Below, piece after piece: positions 22,279 through 32,937 of a stretch of DNA of 64,000 nt. Source of the stretch: Branchiostoma floridae (Eukaryota > Chordata > Leptocardii > Amphioxiformes > Branchiostomatidae). Where the stretch lies: the NCBI RefSeq assembly GCF_000003815.2, contig NC_049990.1, positions 12,826,771 through 12,890,770 on the forward strand, written 5' to 3'. The first letter of the stretch is position 1, and every line of letters begins with the position of its first letter. The notes beneath the pieces are model-generated. The model was not told the origin of the DNA. It searched no databases and saw only the letters and a list, made by a program, of their open reading frames with translations. The position numbers and the translations under genes are program-made.

Positions 22279-22538
22279 ATGATGAGCGCCCCCTGGTGGA
22301 GCTGGCCTGCGGTGCAGCCCTGGCAGCGATCTACAGTCGTGTGATCTCCAGACTGCAGGACCAGGGCAGACTGCCAGGGGGCGCCACGTCTGTGGTGGTG
22401 GTGGTGGTTTGTGGCGGGAACAGCATCACACTGAAGCAGCTGGAGTTGGGCTGGGTACCGGTAAAGCGTACCGGTACAAAACCGGTTTTTCTTATTGGAC
22501 CGGTCCAGAAAAAAAACGGACCTGAAAAAATTAGGTGA
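22279..22538 (+). pseudogene. Serine dehydratase-like last exon, copy 2, C-terminus replaced by a transposon
   Basis: After a good acceptor (cctctgttcctag) the frame reads LVELACGAALAAIYSRVISR, then LQDQGRLPGG, a Val run, CGGNSITLKQLE, and then runs into a MITE at 22446, stopping at TGA 22536-22538. It is closer to the SDS family consensus than copy 1. The original ending survives beyond the insertion: ACT-TGG-AAG-GCT-CAG then TGA at 22971-22973. No upstream SDS exons are found between 9.9 and 22.2 kb, so this looks like an orphan exon in a pseudogene. If still transcribed, the protein would gain about 30 transposon-encoded residues. Confidence 0.65.
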
Positions 22539-22935
22539 ACCGGATGTTGGACCTATTAGAAAATTAACAAATTATTTCATCAGGCATTCAGACGATTTGG
22601 TGCTTGCAGGTGGAACAAAATAACAAGAGTGAAGTAGAATGGAATTTATAGTCAAATACAATTCAATCTCTACAACTGGATGAAAAACGGATATTTACTT
22701 CCGGACGTTTCGAGTGACACTCATCACTCTTCCTCAGCGTCACTAGAATGAGCTAGCAGAATAATTCCATACAGTGTTAGTCTAATACCCCACCAAACAG
22801 ATTTCTTTGTAGTGAAATGGATCATTGGTATGAGTCATAATGAATCAGGTCCAGGTTCAGGTCCGGACCTGGACCTGATCCTCTGGACCTGAACCGTACC
22901 TGGACCTGAATTTTCTGTACCGGTACCCAGCCCTA
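22446..22935. mobile_element. hAT-like MITE (490 bp) inside the SDS-like exon
   Basis: The termini are TTGGGCTGGGTACCGGTA and the complement of TAGGGCTGGGTACCGGTA. The 8-bp imperfect target duplication is agctggag (22438-22445) and ggatggag (22936-22943). The uninterrupted version in copy 1 reads gatggagacttgg. Ends of the T/CAGGG-TGGG type with 8-bp duplications are standard for hAT elements. No transposase is encoded. Confidence 0.85.
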
Positions 22936-22973
22936 GGATGGAGACTTGGAAGGCTCAGCTAGGCCTGACCTGA

Positions 22974-25847
22974 GGATACGACATTGCAATTTGCAATTTG
23001 AAAAGTCTGCACCTTGGTTTCAGGGATCGAGTTTCCTTCCCAGCAGCCTCCTGTTTCATCTTGACCTTTTTCTGAATCAAAGAAAGAAAAACTAAGGAAA
23101 TGAATTGATATGACCTTAGGTCAACAACTATGTTTTGATATGGGCCACTAAAGTTGCCGAATGGACTAGTAACAACAGAGACTAACTTAAAAGGGAGTGG
23201 ATCTACTTGTATTATAATGTAAGGTTATACAGAGATAACCTCCTTGGATAGGGAGTCAAAACATTGGACAATACAGTGCGAAAAGAAAGCCACACGTTGT
23301 CAAGTTGGTTCATTTTCGGTTGGTTGTTTGGTTAGTTGGTTGGTTGATTGGTTGGTTGGTTGGTTGGTTGGAAATTAAGGTTATTCACACTCAATAACTC
23401 TCACTCACTGTCTTTCAAAAATATTTTCACTTTTCAGTTGACTGCTAATATTGAGGCCCTACAACTGTTGTATTAGCCCTAATGTAACCCCAACCATCGC
23501 CACAATGGGATACACCAATGAAAAAAAAAAACACCTTCCATTCAGCAAATTTTCACCATTTTAAATTACTATGAAGCCATTCAATGACTTCCCAATACAG
23601 TAAATTGTCTTGCAATGTAGCCACATTCATCATTATAGTAATTTTCTTTCATTCACGAGGACATAAGTACATACTTATAGAAAATTGTACGTTTGATAAT
23701 TGTCAACAAACACCTGCAGCTACTGTGCACTTTTTTCTGCTATATTTTCAAGCTGAAAACCTATTATTCTTCATGTTTTGTATTAGCCCTTGTATTAAAC
23801 CCAGACGTTTTTTTTTAAATTATCTAAATGAAAGAACCTGTCGTTCCACATTTTTTTTCTGAAAAAAATTGAGATTCAACAATTTAACTTGGTGTGGCCT
23901 GATGGACGAACACTACTGTAGGGTAGACTAAACTAGTCTTGAAGCCAAACAACGCACTTGCACCACAACCATCCTTCATTAACAACGCCGGAACCACAGA
24001 CTTTTAGTTCCCCTTTGGAACTTTATTCAATCCATTTTGTCACCAAAAATGCGGTTATTGTACAGAATTTCAACTAATTGAACTGCTTAATTCAAGTTGA
24101 ATTAAGATATATGTAGGTGGTTTTAGTTGCTTAGCAAGTCCTTTCACCACAAAATTGTACATAGTATTCCTAACGTGAAGTTTTAACATCAAATCAGTAA
24201 TTCGACAGAATTAACAAGTGTTATTCTCAATGGTGAACATTTATGACTAAGAAACCACCCAAATCTTTAATTGCATTTAGAGATCTGGATAAAAGGAACT
24301 TAAAAAGGTATTTGTAAACTTGTAATTGAATATTTCATCCCAATTCAGACCCTCTAGATCTTTTTCCTTAAAGCAACCAAAAATCCGTGTATTACGTTTA
24401 CAAGCAAAGGAGAATTAAAAGTGCAATTCATAAATATCTAGGATCAAGTTGCTCAAAGGTTTTTCAAAATGGTACTGCCTCCTGGTGAAGATGCCGCTTT
24501 GATGCTTTTTTTAGATCATGAAATTAGTATCTTAAGAACTATAACCGGCTTGTATCTGAAGTATAAGTGCTATTAATGGAAGATGATGTAGTAGTTAATA
24601 GCGATAAATTCTGATATTATTCATGTTAAGATATACATCCACATCCTTTGATCACACCGTCGTTAGTAAGAATAAACAGCTTCTAGTATGGAAGATAAAT
24701 ACTTACAAATCAACATGATGTCAGTTCTCATCACCCTAAAGTTACTATTATCATGATATAGACTTTTATGGCTTGAAGGATATTAACAAATATAAACTGA
24801 ATTCTGATCGATATATAAATCGATTAAGTGACTAAAATTACCCTAAAGATATTATGTTTGAAACATATTTCAACTACAAAACTATATTTCATGTTGTATG
24901 TAAAAAAGTAATGACATGGATTATATATATAGCCCTTTCCGTGAAGATATTTTAGATGTAACCGTGGTATATTGATAATATTGATAGTCCGAAATTATAT
25001 ACAAATATTCTTAAGAATTGGTTAACTCAGATCTGCTGTAGCTGTGTATGACATGGAAGAAAATACATTCTTGTGCTCAAACATTGTACATCAGCGGTGT
25101 TCTCATGAATATCTTACAGTATGCATTCTTCCATCGGTATTCAGACATTCAAATAGTTTCTAAGGCCACTCTCTGTTTAGCATCTCTGTATGATGTATCT
25201 TAAGTACGTGTTACGATTCTTTATCTTACGTCCATCGGGGAATCATAGTTATTGCATGGTTGTGGGTTTCACAAATCTATTACGTGTAGGTCATTCATAG
25301 CATTAGAACAGTGAACACAGCTGTTTTCATGATGGGGGGGGGGGGTGAGGCTGAGGACTACATTTTGCAGGTAGCAAGTCTCACTGTCATCCTTGATAAC
25401 ATGTGAAACTGATGGAACATCTTTAACAACTGGTTCTCATATTTGTGGGACTCTGGGTCAACTTTCTCATGATATATGATAACATTAGCTGTTCACTTTG
25501 CAATGTTGTATTTCTCTGTGCCTCTGCATGATTTATCGTAAGTCATTGATACATCCATGATAACCTATGGAACTCCAGCAACATCTTTTGCAGCTGCTTT
25601 CACATGGCTGTTCTCATATTTATGGGACTCTGGGCCAACTTTCTCATTTGGCATTTGGTAACCTGTGGACCAGCTCTGTTGTCTTGAATGTAGCTGATAT
25701 CGTTGAGTTTCTTCATATTTGGGGGATTGTGGACCATTTTTTTACTTTTTATTTACAATTGTTTCCATCGATAATACGTTGTGGTCCAGTTTCAGACCAT
25801 TTTTTTTTATAAAATACACGTCTCATTTTGGTACAGGATAATCGTTA
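22974..25847. other. Spacer of unit 2
   Basis: Paralogous to 2373-6629 but without the four insertions seen there. It contains a (TTGG)n tract at about 23320-23370 and a G run at about 25336. No gene is seen. Confidence 0.5.
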
Positions 25848-27175
25848 ATGTACCTACAGTTTGGGGCAGGCACCCCTAAACCTATATGTACCTACAGTTT
25901 TGGGCAGGCACCTCTAAACTTATATGTACCTACAGTTTTGGGCAGGCACCCCTAAACTTATATGTACCTACAGTTTTGGGCAGGCACCTCTAAACTTATA
26001 TGTACCTACAGTTTTGGGTAGGCACCTCTAAACTTATATGTACCTACAGTTTTGGGCAGGCACCCCTAAACCTACATGTACCTACAGTTTTGGGTAGGCA
26101 CCTCTAAACTTATATGTACCTACAGTTTTGGGTAGGCACCTCTAAACTTATATGTACCTACAGTTTTGGACAGGCACCCCTAAACCTACATGTACCTACA
26201 GTTTTGGGCAGGCACCCCTAAACCTACATGTACCTACAGTTTTGGGCAGGCACCTCTAAACCTACATGTACCTACAGTTTTGGGTAGGTACCTCTGAACC
26301 TACATGTACCTACAGTTTTGGGCAGGCACCCCTAAACCTACATGTACCTACAGTTTTGGGCAGGCACCCCTAAACCTACATGTACCTACAGTTTTGGGCA
26401 GGCACCTCTAAACCTACATGTACCTACAGTTTTGGGTAGGTACCTCTGAACCTACATGTACCTACAGTTTTGGGCAGGCACCTCTAAACCTACATGTAGC
26501 TACAGTTTTGGACAGGCACATTACCTTCAGTTTGGAGCAGGCACCTCTAACGCTACCGTAGCTACAATTTTGGGCAGGCACCTCTAAACCAACATATACC
26601 CAAAGTTTGGACCAGCACCTCTAAACCTAGTACTTGTATCTACAGTTTGGGGCACCTCTAAACCTACATGTACCTTCAGATTTGGGAAGGTGCCTCTATG
26701 CCTTGTACCTGCAATTTTGGGCAAAGAGACCCCTAAACCTACATATACCTACACTTATAAGTAGATAGTCCCCACAGGTCTAAACCTACGTGTACCTACA
26801 GTTTTTGGGCCAGGTACATCTTAACCTACAGGTACCTACGGTTTGAGGAAGAGACAGTCCTTTATAATATAAACGTACATGTACCTACAGTTTTGGGTAG
26901 GCACCTCTTAACCTATATGCACCTACAGTTTGAGCAGATGCCTCTAAACCTACATGTACCTACAGTTTTGGGCAGGCACCTCTAAACCTACATGTACCTA
27001 CAGTTTTGGGCAGGCACCTCTAAACTTACACAAGTACCTACAGTTTTTGGTAAGCACCTCTAAACTACATGTACCTACAGTTTTGAGCAGGCACCACTAA
27101 ATCTACATGTTACTTCATCTAGACACCCCTAAACCTACATGTACCTACAATTTTGGTAGGCACCTCTACCCCTGG
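25848..27175. repeat. 38-bp minisatellite, copy 2 (about 34 units)
   Basis: Same unit as at 6630-7285 but about twice as long, with degenerate units after about 26500. Two local variants dominate: aaacttatatgtacc in the first part and aaacctacatgtacc later, which points to independent expansion. Confidence 0.93.
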
Positions 27176-27177
27176 TT

Positions 27178-28550
27178 GGGACACCTGTTTTAAAGTTCAT
27201 GGCACCTTTTAAAGTTTGTTGCACCTGTTTGGAAGCCTGTGACACCAGTTGGAAGCTTGTGGTACCTGTTTTGATGCTTGTGATACCTGTTTAAAGCTTG
27301 TAGGACCCCTTTTCAACGTGTGGCATCGATTTAAATTAAACACCTGTATAAAGCGTTTTTCACTTGTTGAAACATTGTAGTACCTGTTAACAGTTTGTGG
27401 TACCTGTTGTAAGCTTATGGCACCTGTTTAAAGCTTTTAGAATCTTTGTTAAGCATGCTGCGCCTGTTTTAAGCTTGTAGCCCCTGTTGAAAGCTTGCCG
27501 CACCTGTCGCACAGCTCGTGACACATCGTTTAAAGTTTGAGAGACCTGCTTTAAAGACCAGAAATCTGGACCCAGGGCAGGCGACCTTAAAAGACTATCT
27601 CCTACCAGGATGCCAGTTGCTAAATTGACTCCTCGCATACTCCCAACATCATAAATGGCTTAGACCCTGCAGGAGATCTCTACCCGTCTGGCTACTAAGA
27701 ACAATGGCTTGATGTTACTGCAGACGACAGGAAGAGATTTGCATATTAACTGAGATCAAGATTTCAAAAGTCCTGTCCACAAATTTTTCAGGAAATCATT
27801 TTCAGACACAGAAAAAAGACCCAGATAGTTGCTGCAAGAATAAAACCCAACGCAGTACAGTTCAGGTGTTCACAGTTTGTTTTCAAACAAGAGCTGGGGC
27901 ATGATGTTTTATCATTTTAGGCCTTCATTTTCAAATCCTTGTTTGAACTGACTCTCAGCAAAGAACAGCCCCTCAGCCTGTCAAGTTTGAACTACATAAT
28001 ATTTTGCAACTTGTAACTGTCTTCCCCATAGCTTTGATACCTAGTAATATGGCTTGTGGTTATACTTATAGTTGGTTTTCCAAAACAGAACAGTGTACAT
28101 GTACAAAACACTTCAAGGCAGACCCTGGCCAGCTATGCTTTATAATTTTTGTAAACTGACTTGTGAAGCTAAGCTGAATTTTGTGTAGTCATAGTTCAAT
28201 TCCTTATCTGTTCAAGACGACTGGCTTTTGTGCATTTCAAAACTGTTTTGAAGAGTAACTCCAATACTTGCTAATCTGTTTTAGCCTGCCTCCACTGATG
28301 TGAACACCATGGTGGTTGGGACCAGACTGAGGGCTGGTAGTGTACGTCAGCCGAATTTATTGGGTGATTTTATAGTACAACCTTGGTCTTTAAGTGTGTG
28401 GCAGCTATTCAAAGTGTGTGGCGCCTGTTAAAAGCTTGTGAACCTGTTTTGAAGTTTGTGACTCCTGTTTTAACGCTTTCAGTACCCGTATTATGTGTAA
28501 AGCTTGCAACACCTGTATCAAAGCTTGCAGCAGCTGTTGTATTTATGGCT
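27178..28550. repeat. CACCTG-containing degenerate tandem repeat, copy 2, split by an insertion
   Basis: Repeats like agcttgtggtacctgtttt occupy 27178-27554 and 28394-28550. They are interrupted by 835 bp of unrelated sequence. Position and composition match 7290-7620 in unit 1. Confidence 0.7.
27555..28389. mobile_element. 835-bp insertion flanked by TTAA
   Basis: Unit 1 is contiguous at the matching place (cctgcttaaagtgtgtg at about 7538). Here TTAA occurs on both sides (27551-27554 and 28390-28393) and the insert ends are inverted (AGACCA at the left, TGGTCT at the right). There is no coding capacity. TTAA targets are used by piggyBac-like elements, but the ends are not typical. Confidence 0.55.
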
Positions 28551-28570
28551 TCTGACAGTGTTTCAAAAGT

Positions 28571-29738
28571 TTAGGAACAACTCTTCCTGAATTCGCGGAG
28601 ACATGTGTTCCAACGTGTTCCTTTATTTGGACAAATCTTCCTAAACTTCTTCGTGCATTTATTGCATTTCCTGTTGCACTTACGGCACATCTTCCTGCAA
28701 CTATTTTTTTTCCAAAAGTGTATGGTGATACAATTCTTCCAAAAGGCGCTGTCACTTTCACTGCTGCAACTTGCTGCATGTTTCAGGGTAGTCGCTGGGG
28801 TCGAGGTTCTCGCAGTGGAGGGAACTGTTGTGGCCCCTGGACACATATCTTCAGGTGTTACATCGTTTAGCAAGCTTAGACCTGTAAGGTTAGCGGGTCC
28901 GGCACATGTGATCTGGCTTTCAAAGTCATGAGACCCGTTCATCAGTTGTTTAAAGGGAAGCATGTTGCAGTCACACTGCCAGGGGTTGTCATAAATGCTA
29001 ACAGTTCGAATTGAGGCCAGTATTGGAAACATTTCAGCCTCGAGACTGGACAACCGATTGCCATGAAACCTCAAGTACCCCATGTTACCAAGTCCCTCAA
29101 TCATGTTTGCAGGCAGACTAGTTAACTGATTGTCCTGCAGCCACAAGCCGGCCGGATCATCTAGTCCATCAAATATGCCATCTGGTAGACTGGACAACTG
29201 ATTACCGGGAAAATACAACCAAGCCGATTTACCAATTCCCTCAAATATGCCAGCTGGAAGACTTAACAACTGATTATTGGCAAAAAACAAGTCAGACAGA
29301 TTACCAAGTCCCTGAAATATGCCAGCTGGAAGACTTGACAACTGATTACCGGTAAAAAACAAGGAACGCAGGTTACTAAGACCCTCAAATATGTCGGCTG
29401 GAAGACTAGATAACTGATTATGTTGAAGACTCAAATGCTCCAGTTCACCAAGTGGCTCAAGTATGTCAGCTGGTAAGTCAGTCAAGTGATTTGCATCAAA
29501 ATTTAGGACTGTTAAGTTAGTCAGGTACTGGAATGCTCCGTCATTGATTCTGGAGATCTGGTTTTCTGAAAGGTCTAATCTTTCCAAGCTTCGATACCTT
29601 GATACAGACTGACTTACGCTTCTAAGGGCGTTGCCATACAAGCCAAGGCTTGTGATGGTTGTAGGCAGGTTAAAGGGTACATTAGTCAACTGATTACCTA
29701 GGCTAAGTTCAGTCAGGCTGGGCAAGTCATCAAATATT
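28571..29738 (-). CDS. Secreted LRR protein, unit 2 paralogue (LRR-2), 5' end lost in gap
   Basis: The frame is open from the gap edge to TAA 28571-28573, about 389 residues visible. It encodes about ten LRRs, a C-cap (NPWQCDCNMLPFKQLM), a very short stalk (TVPSTARTSTPATT) and the basic tail with ten Cys in the same spacing as LRR-1. Many LRR positions have diverged (SLFFTGNQL, AWLYFPGNQL, GLWLQDNQL), whereas the C-cap and tail stay close. The visible N-terminal part, IFDDLPSLTELSL then NQLTNVPFNLPTTITSL, shows an LRR where LRR-1 has its cysteine cap, so the true N-cap must be inside or beyond the gap. The signal peptide cannot be seen. Function is inferred only from the LRR family: extracellular recognition. 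Confidence 0.82.
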
Positions 29739-29838
29739 NNNNNNNNNNNNNNNNNNNNNNNNNNNNNNNNNNNNNNNNNNNNNNNNNNNNNNNNNNNNNN
29801 NNNNNNNNNNNNNNNNNNNNNNNNNNNNNNNNNNNNNN
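29739..29838. other. Assembly gap (100 N) at the 5' end of LRR-2
   Basis: A round 100-N run, probably a gap of unknown size. It removes the start codon, signal peptide and N-cap of LRR-2. Confidence 0.99.
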
Positions 29839-30853
29839 GATACACCTATATCTGTGTTAGCTATTTATTTCCAAAAGTCGGTACAACAAGGTACATATAA
29901 AAAAAAGAATTTGAAAATCGGTCCATTGTTGTCGAAAATATTGAGCAAAATATGACCTAAAACCCACTGTTACAATTTTAGGTAGCACTACATATCTTTG
30001 GAAAGCTAAGATATAAGATCATGTGGGTTGTGACCACTGGTTGTGACAAACACAAACACAAGGACAAGATTATAGCAGGTCTATGATATATTATACGAAG
30101 AAAACCCACCAATGGTATCTGCAAATGTCATTTACATGTATAAGAAGATCAACCCCCACCCCACAAATAGTTGGACCGTTCTAAACACCATTGTGTCGTG
30201 ACAAAAAGCGCCATCAAGCGGTCTTTGCAAGAAAAGCACTTCTGGCAACTTCTATTCTTCAATCCATTCCTTTTCCCGCTCTTCAGTTGAATCGGTTTCT
30301 TGCTTGTAAATATAACACTGAATAATGTTTGTAGCTCATAAAGATAAATATTCGCCACGTTTTTTCTTCTTCTGTGTTTCCCAAGCCATTACAATTGAAA
30401 CTAGGATGGGAGCAGGAATGGTATCGGTCGGAATTTTTACGGGGACGAGTCGGTCTTTTAGATATGGAAATTAGCATGCCAGGTGCATGAATCTCTTGAT
30501 GAACAATAAAGAGTTTGGCATAGCAGCGCACTGGGTGGTGGGGTTTCAGAAATCTTTGCATATACAGCAACATTAACAAGAAAAAAACAGAGGGAATTCT
30601 ACTGACAACATGGAAAATGTCGGCCTAACATAATGAACAGTTCAGTATGAAGGATTTGGCTCCCAATGTAGATGATTTTGAGAGCCAAAACATACTAAAG
30701 TTTAGCGCGCGCGCGTCCTGCATTTTTGAGGGAGTGGCGGTAATATGTATACAGCAGTTCACTTACATTTTCTCTTGCTTCTTAAGTGCCCATCTTTCAG
30801 CTTAGCTCTTGCTCCTTTCATTATCTTGACCGTATCTTGATAGGTGACCGTGT
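29839..30853. other. Intergenic, nothing recognised
   Basis: No open frame with a motif and no tandem repeat. A short GC alternation (gcgcgcgcg) is at about 30707. Confidence 0.4.
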
Positions 30854-31085
30854 CAAAGTTGACCAATGTTGTGGAGTAGTCTCCAAGCAGATCATTCGGT
30901 GCCTTAGAGATAGTATCAAAGCTGACCAAGGAGTATAGCCGGCACCGGGTGCCCGTTTCACTCTCTTTGGCCGGCTAGCTCCCTTTGGCCGGCTATACTC
31001 CTTTGCAATTGCATGGCCAGCTTTGATACTATCTCTAAGGCAACGTAGGGTCTGCTTGGAAACTATAGTGGAGTTCCGTCTTGGC
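30854..31085. mobile_element. Palindromic MITE
   Basis: Two arms of about 85 bp are complementary. The left contains ctccaagcaga then cttagagatagtatcaaagc and ggagtatagccggc; the right contains gccggctatactcc, then gctttgatactatctctaag and tctgcttgg. The short middle holds two copies of ctttggccggcta. No coding capacity. Confidence 0.75.
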
Positions 31086-31099
31086 TGTTCTTGATCTGT

Positions 31100-31522
31100 C
31101 CATCGGGGCAAGCCCTTTCACAGAGGTTAGAACGCATGTGCGACGACAGGAATTCTAGGTAATACTGTAAACTTGCATTTAATTTCGCGGTAGGGGGAAA
31201 AGGACCTTTCGCAGTGGTTTTAGATTCGCGGTAGCACCATGCACTGTAGTCTCTTCTCATGGAAAATGTTCGCGGTGGTTTTAAATTTGCGGTGAAGCGG
31301 CCATCGCAAAAACCGTGGACACTAAACCACCGCGAAAGTTTCTGCATTTACAGTATGTCAATGGTAAAGGCTCACAAAATGATAACAAAACCCGTCTGGG
31401 CGTTGTTATGCAAATCGAAACAATGGTCGAGACAAGAACTATTTTTTTCGAGGCTTTTACCTTTGACATATTACCTAGAATTCCTGTCGCCGAACATGCA
31501 CCCTGAATTCTGTGAAGGGGCT
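31100..31522. mobile_element. Inverted-repeat element hosting a nested MITE
   Basis: The left end (cctttcacagaggttagaa ... cgacaggaattctaggtaat) is complementary to the right end (attacctagaattcctgtcg ... ctgtgaaggg, ending about 31520). Terminal arms are about 50 bp. The CGCGGT MITE lies just inside the left arm. Confidence 0.65.
31163..31355. mobile_element. CGCGGT MITE, intact copy 1
   Basis: It starts tactgtaaacttgcattt and ends tttctgcatttacagta. TA lies at both tips, and inner inverted motifs ttcgcggt and accgcgaa are present. The same family occurs at 53721-53919 and, split, at 14357-14909. Confidence 0.8.
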
Positions 31523-31538
31523 TATGGGTTCGTGTGTA

Positions 31539-31856
31539 TTAAAGGCCGAATTTCTCTCGGAGAATCTTATCTGCGGTTGAGATACAGTTTTCACCTTTTA
31601 CAACTTTGCGTCCGCTGATATCTTTCCAACTTTTTGAGTCATCTATTTCAGATTCTCTTCTGCAATCTTTAGTTTTGCATTTCCATGCAACATGAGTTCT
31701 TGACATTTGAATACCAAAGGTTGAATCGTTGAAGGTACCAGAACCACTGACAGCAGAATATTTATCACAGTAAATTTTTGTCATTTTTAAGACACATGAT
31801 TTGTTATGCGCAGTAGCTATGGTGGGTGGTTTTAATGTTGAGGGAGACAAGGACAT
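31539..31856 (-). CDS. Possible terminal coding exon, unknown protein
   Basis: A 105-codon frame has coding-like composition (KIYCDKYSAVSGSGTFNDST, then HVAWKCKTKDCRRE, KGENCISTADKILREKFGL). On the minus strand a T-rich run ending in gaatag directly precedes the first ATG, which could be a 3' splice site. No partner exon or family was recognised. It lies in a transposon-rich stretch, so it may equally be a fragment of an element. Confidence 0.3.
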   Translation of the reverse strand: MSLSPSTLKPPTIATAHNKSCVLKMTKIYCDKYSAVSGSGTFNDSTFGIQMSRTHVAWKCKTKDCRRESEIDDSKSWKDISGRKVVKGENCISTADKILREKFGL

Positions 31857-31922
31857 CTATTCAAAAACAATCGTCAACTATTTTGGAAAATATATAACGC
31901 GAGCCATAAGAGGGGGGTCTTC

Positions 31923-32475
31923 ATGCCCGTAGCCAGGGGGGGTTCGGGGGGTTCGGAAGAACCCCCCACACACGATCAAAGGTCCGCTTTTTCACGCTCG
32001 AAGGTCCACTTTTTCATGTCAAGATTTTTTTCCAAAGGCATGACTGATTTGCATTTTTCACTGATAGACATTTCATTCAATTTTAATGAGTCTATTAGCA
32101 AAATTTGCCTCGGAAAGTGCAGGAAATGGCTTTTCAGAGGGTCCAGATTTCAAAATTCCCCCGGACTTCCATTGCAAGCCTCGCGCCTTTGGTATCGGAC
32201 ATGATGAAAATATGTTGGGGGAGTCGAAGACTTATGCCAAAAGTCTTGTGTATTTCAATAGAAATTCCATTAAACTTAACCAGCGAAAGCCCGTGAAAAT
32301 GCAGGAAAGGGCGTTTCAGAGGGTCAATATTTAAATTTTCTCCGGGGGAGCATGCCCCCGGACCCCCCTAGACAGCTCACGCCTTCGGCGTGAGTCTCGC
32401 GCCTGCGGCGCTCGATGGTCCCACAAGTACTAAAAAGAACCCCCCCCCCCCCAACCAAAATCCTGGCTACGGGCA
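31923..32475. mobile_element. Inverted-repeat element with ATGCCCGTAGCCAGG ends
   Basis: Perfect 15-bp termini (atgcccgtagccagg at the left, cctggctacgggcat at the right) are flanked by ggtcttc and ggtcttt, a 7-bp near-identical duplication. The interior holds a ggttcggggggttcgg palindrome and repeated cagagggtc motifs. No transposase was found and superfamily is not assigned. Confidence 0.8.
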
Positions 32476-32608
32476 TGGTCTTTACTGGGATTTTTCGGCC
32501 GTTTAGACGATAATAAATCGGGTAATAATATTTCACTATTGGACTATTTCATAGCAAATTTTTGTGTAGTTGAAGACCATACAGAACTGGGATATGCAAT
32601 GGGTAAAG

Positions 32609-32742
32609 NNNNNNNNNNNNNNNNNNNNNNNNNNNNNNNNNNNNNNNNNNNNNNNNNNNNNNNNNNNNNNNNNNNNNNNNNNNNNNNNNNNNNNNNNNNN
32701 NNNNNNNNNNNNNNNNNNNNNNNNNNNNNNNNNNNNNNNNNN
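32609..32742. other. Assembly gap (134 N) upstream of the large gene
   Basis: The gap lies about 200 bp before the proposed start codon of the large gene and may hide part of its promoter or 5' UTR. Confidence 0.99.
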
Positions 32743-32937
32743 TATTTGTTGATCTTTTGAAATTAAGACATAAACGATACTGATGATTTTGTATTAAATT
32801 ACTACATTTTCAGCTTGCTAGGATGAACTTTGTTAGAAACATGGTTGTCAAAATATATAAAATATATACTTCTCCCCCTTTCTAATGTAATCGCCCAATT
32901 CGCGGCAAAATCAAACCAAGCAGATTCGGCAACAAAG

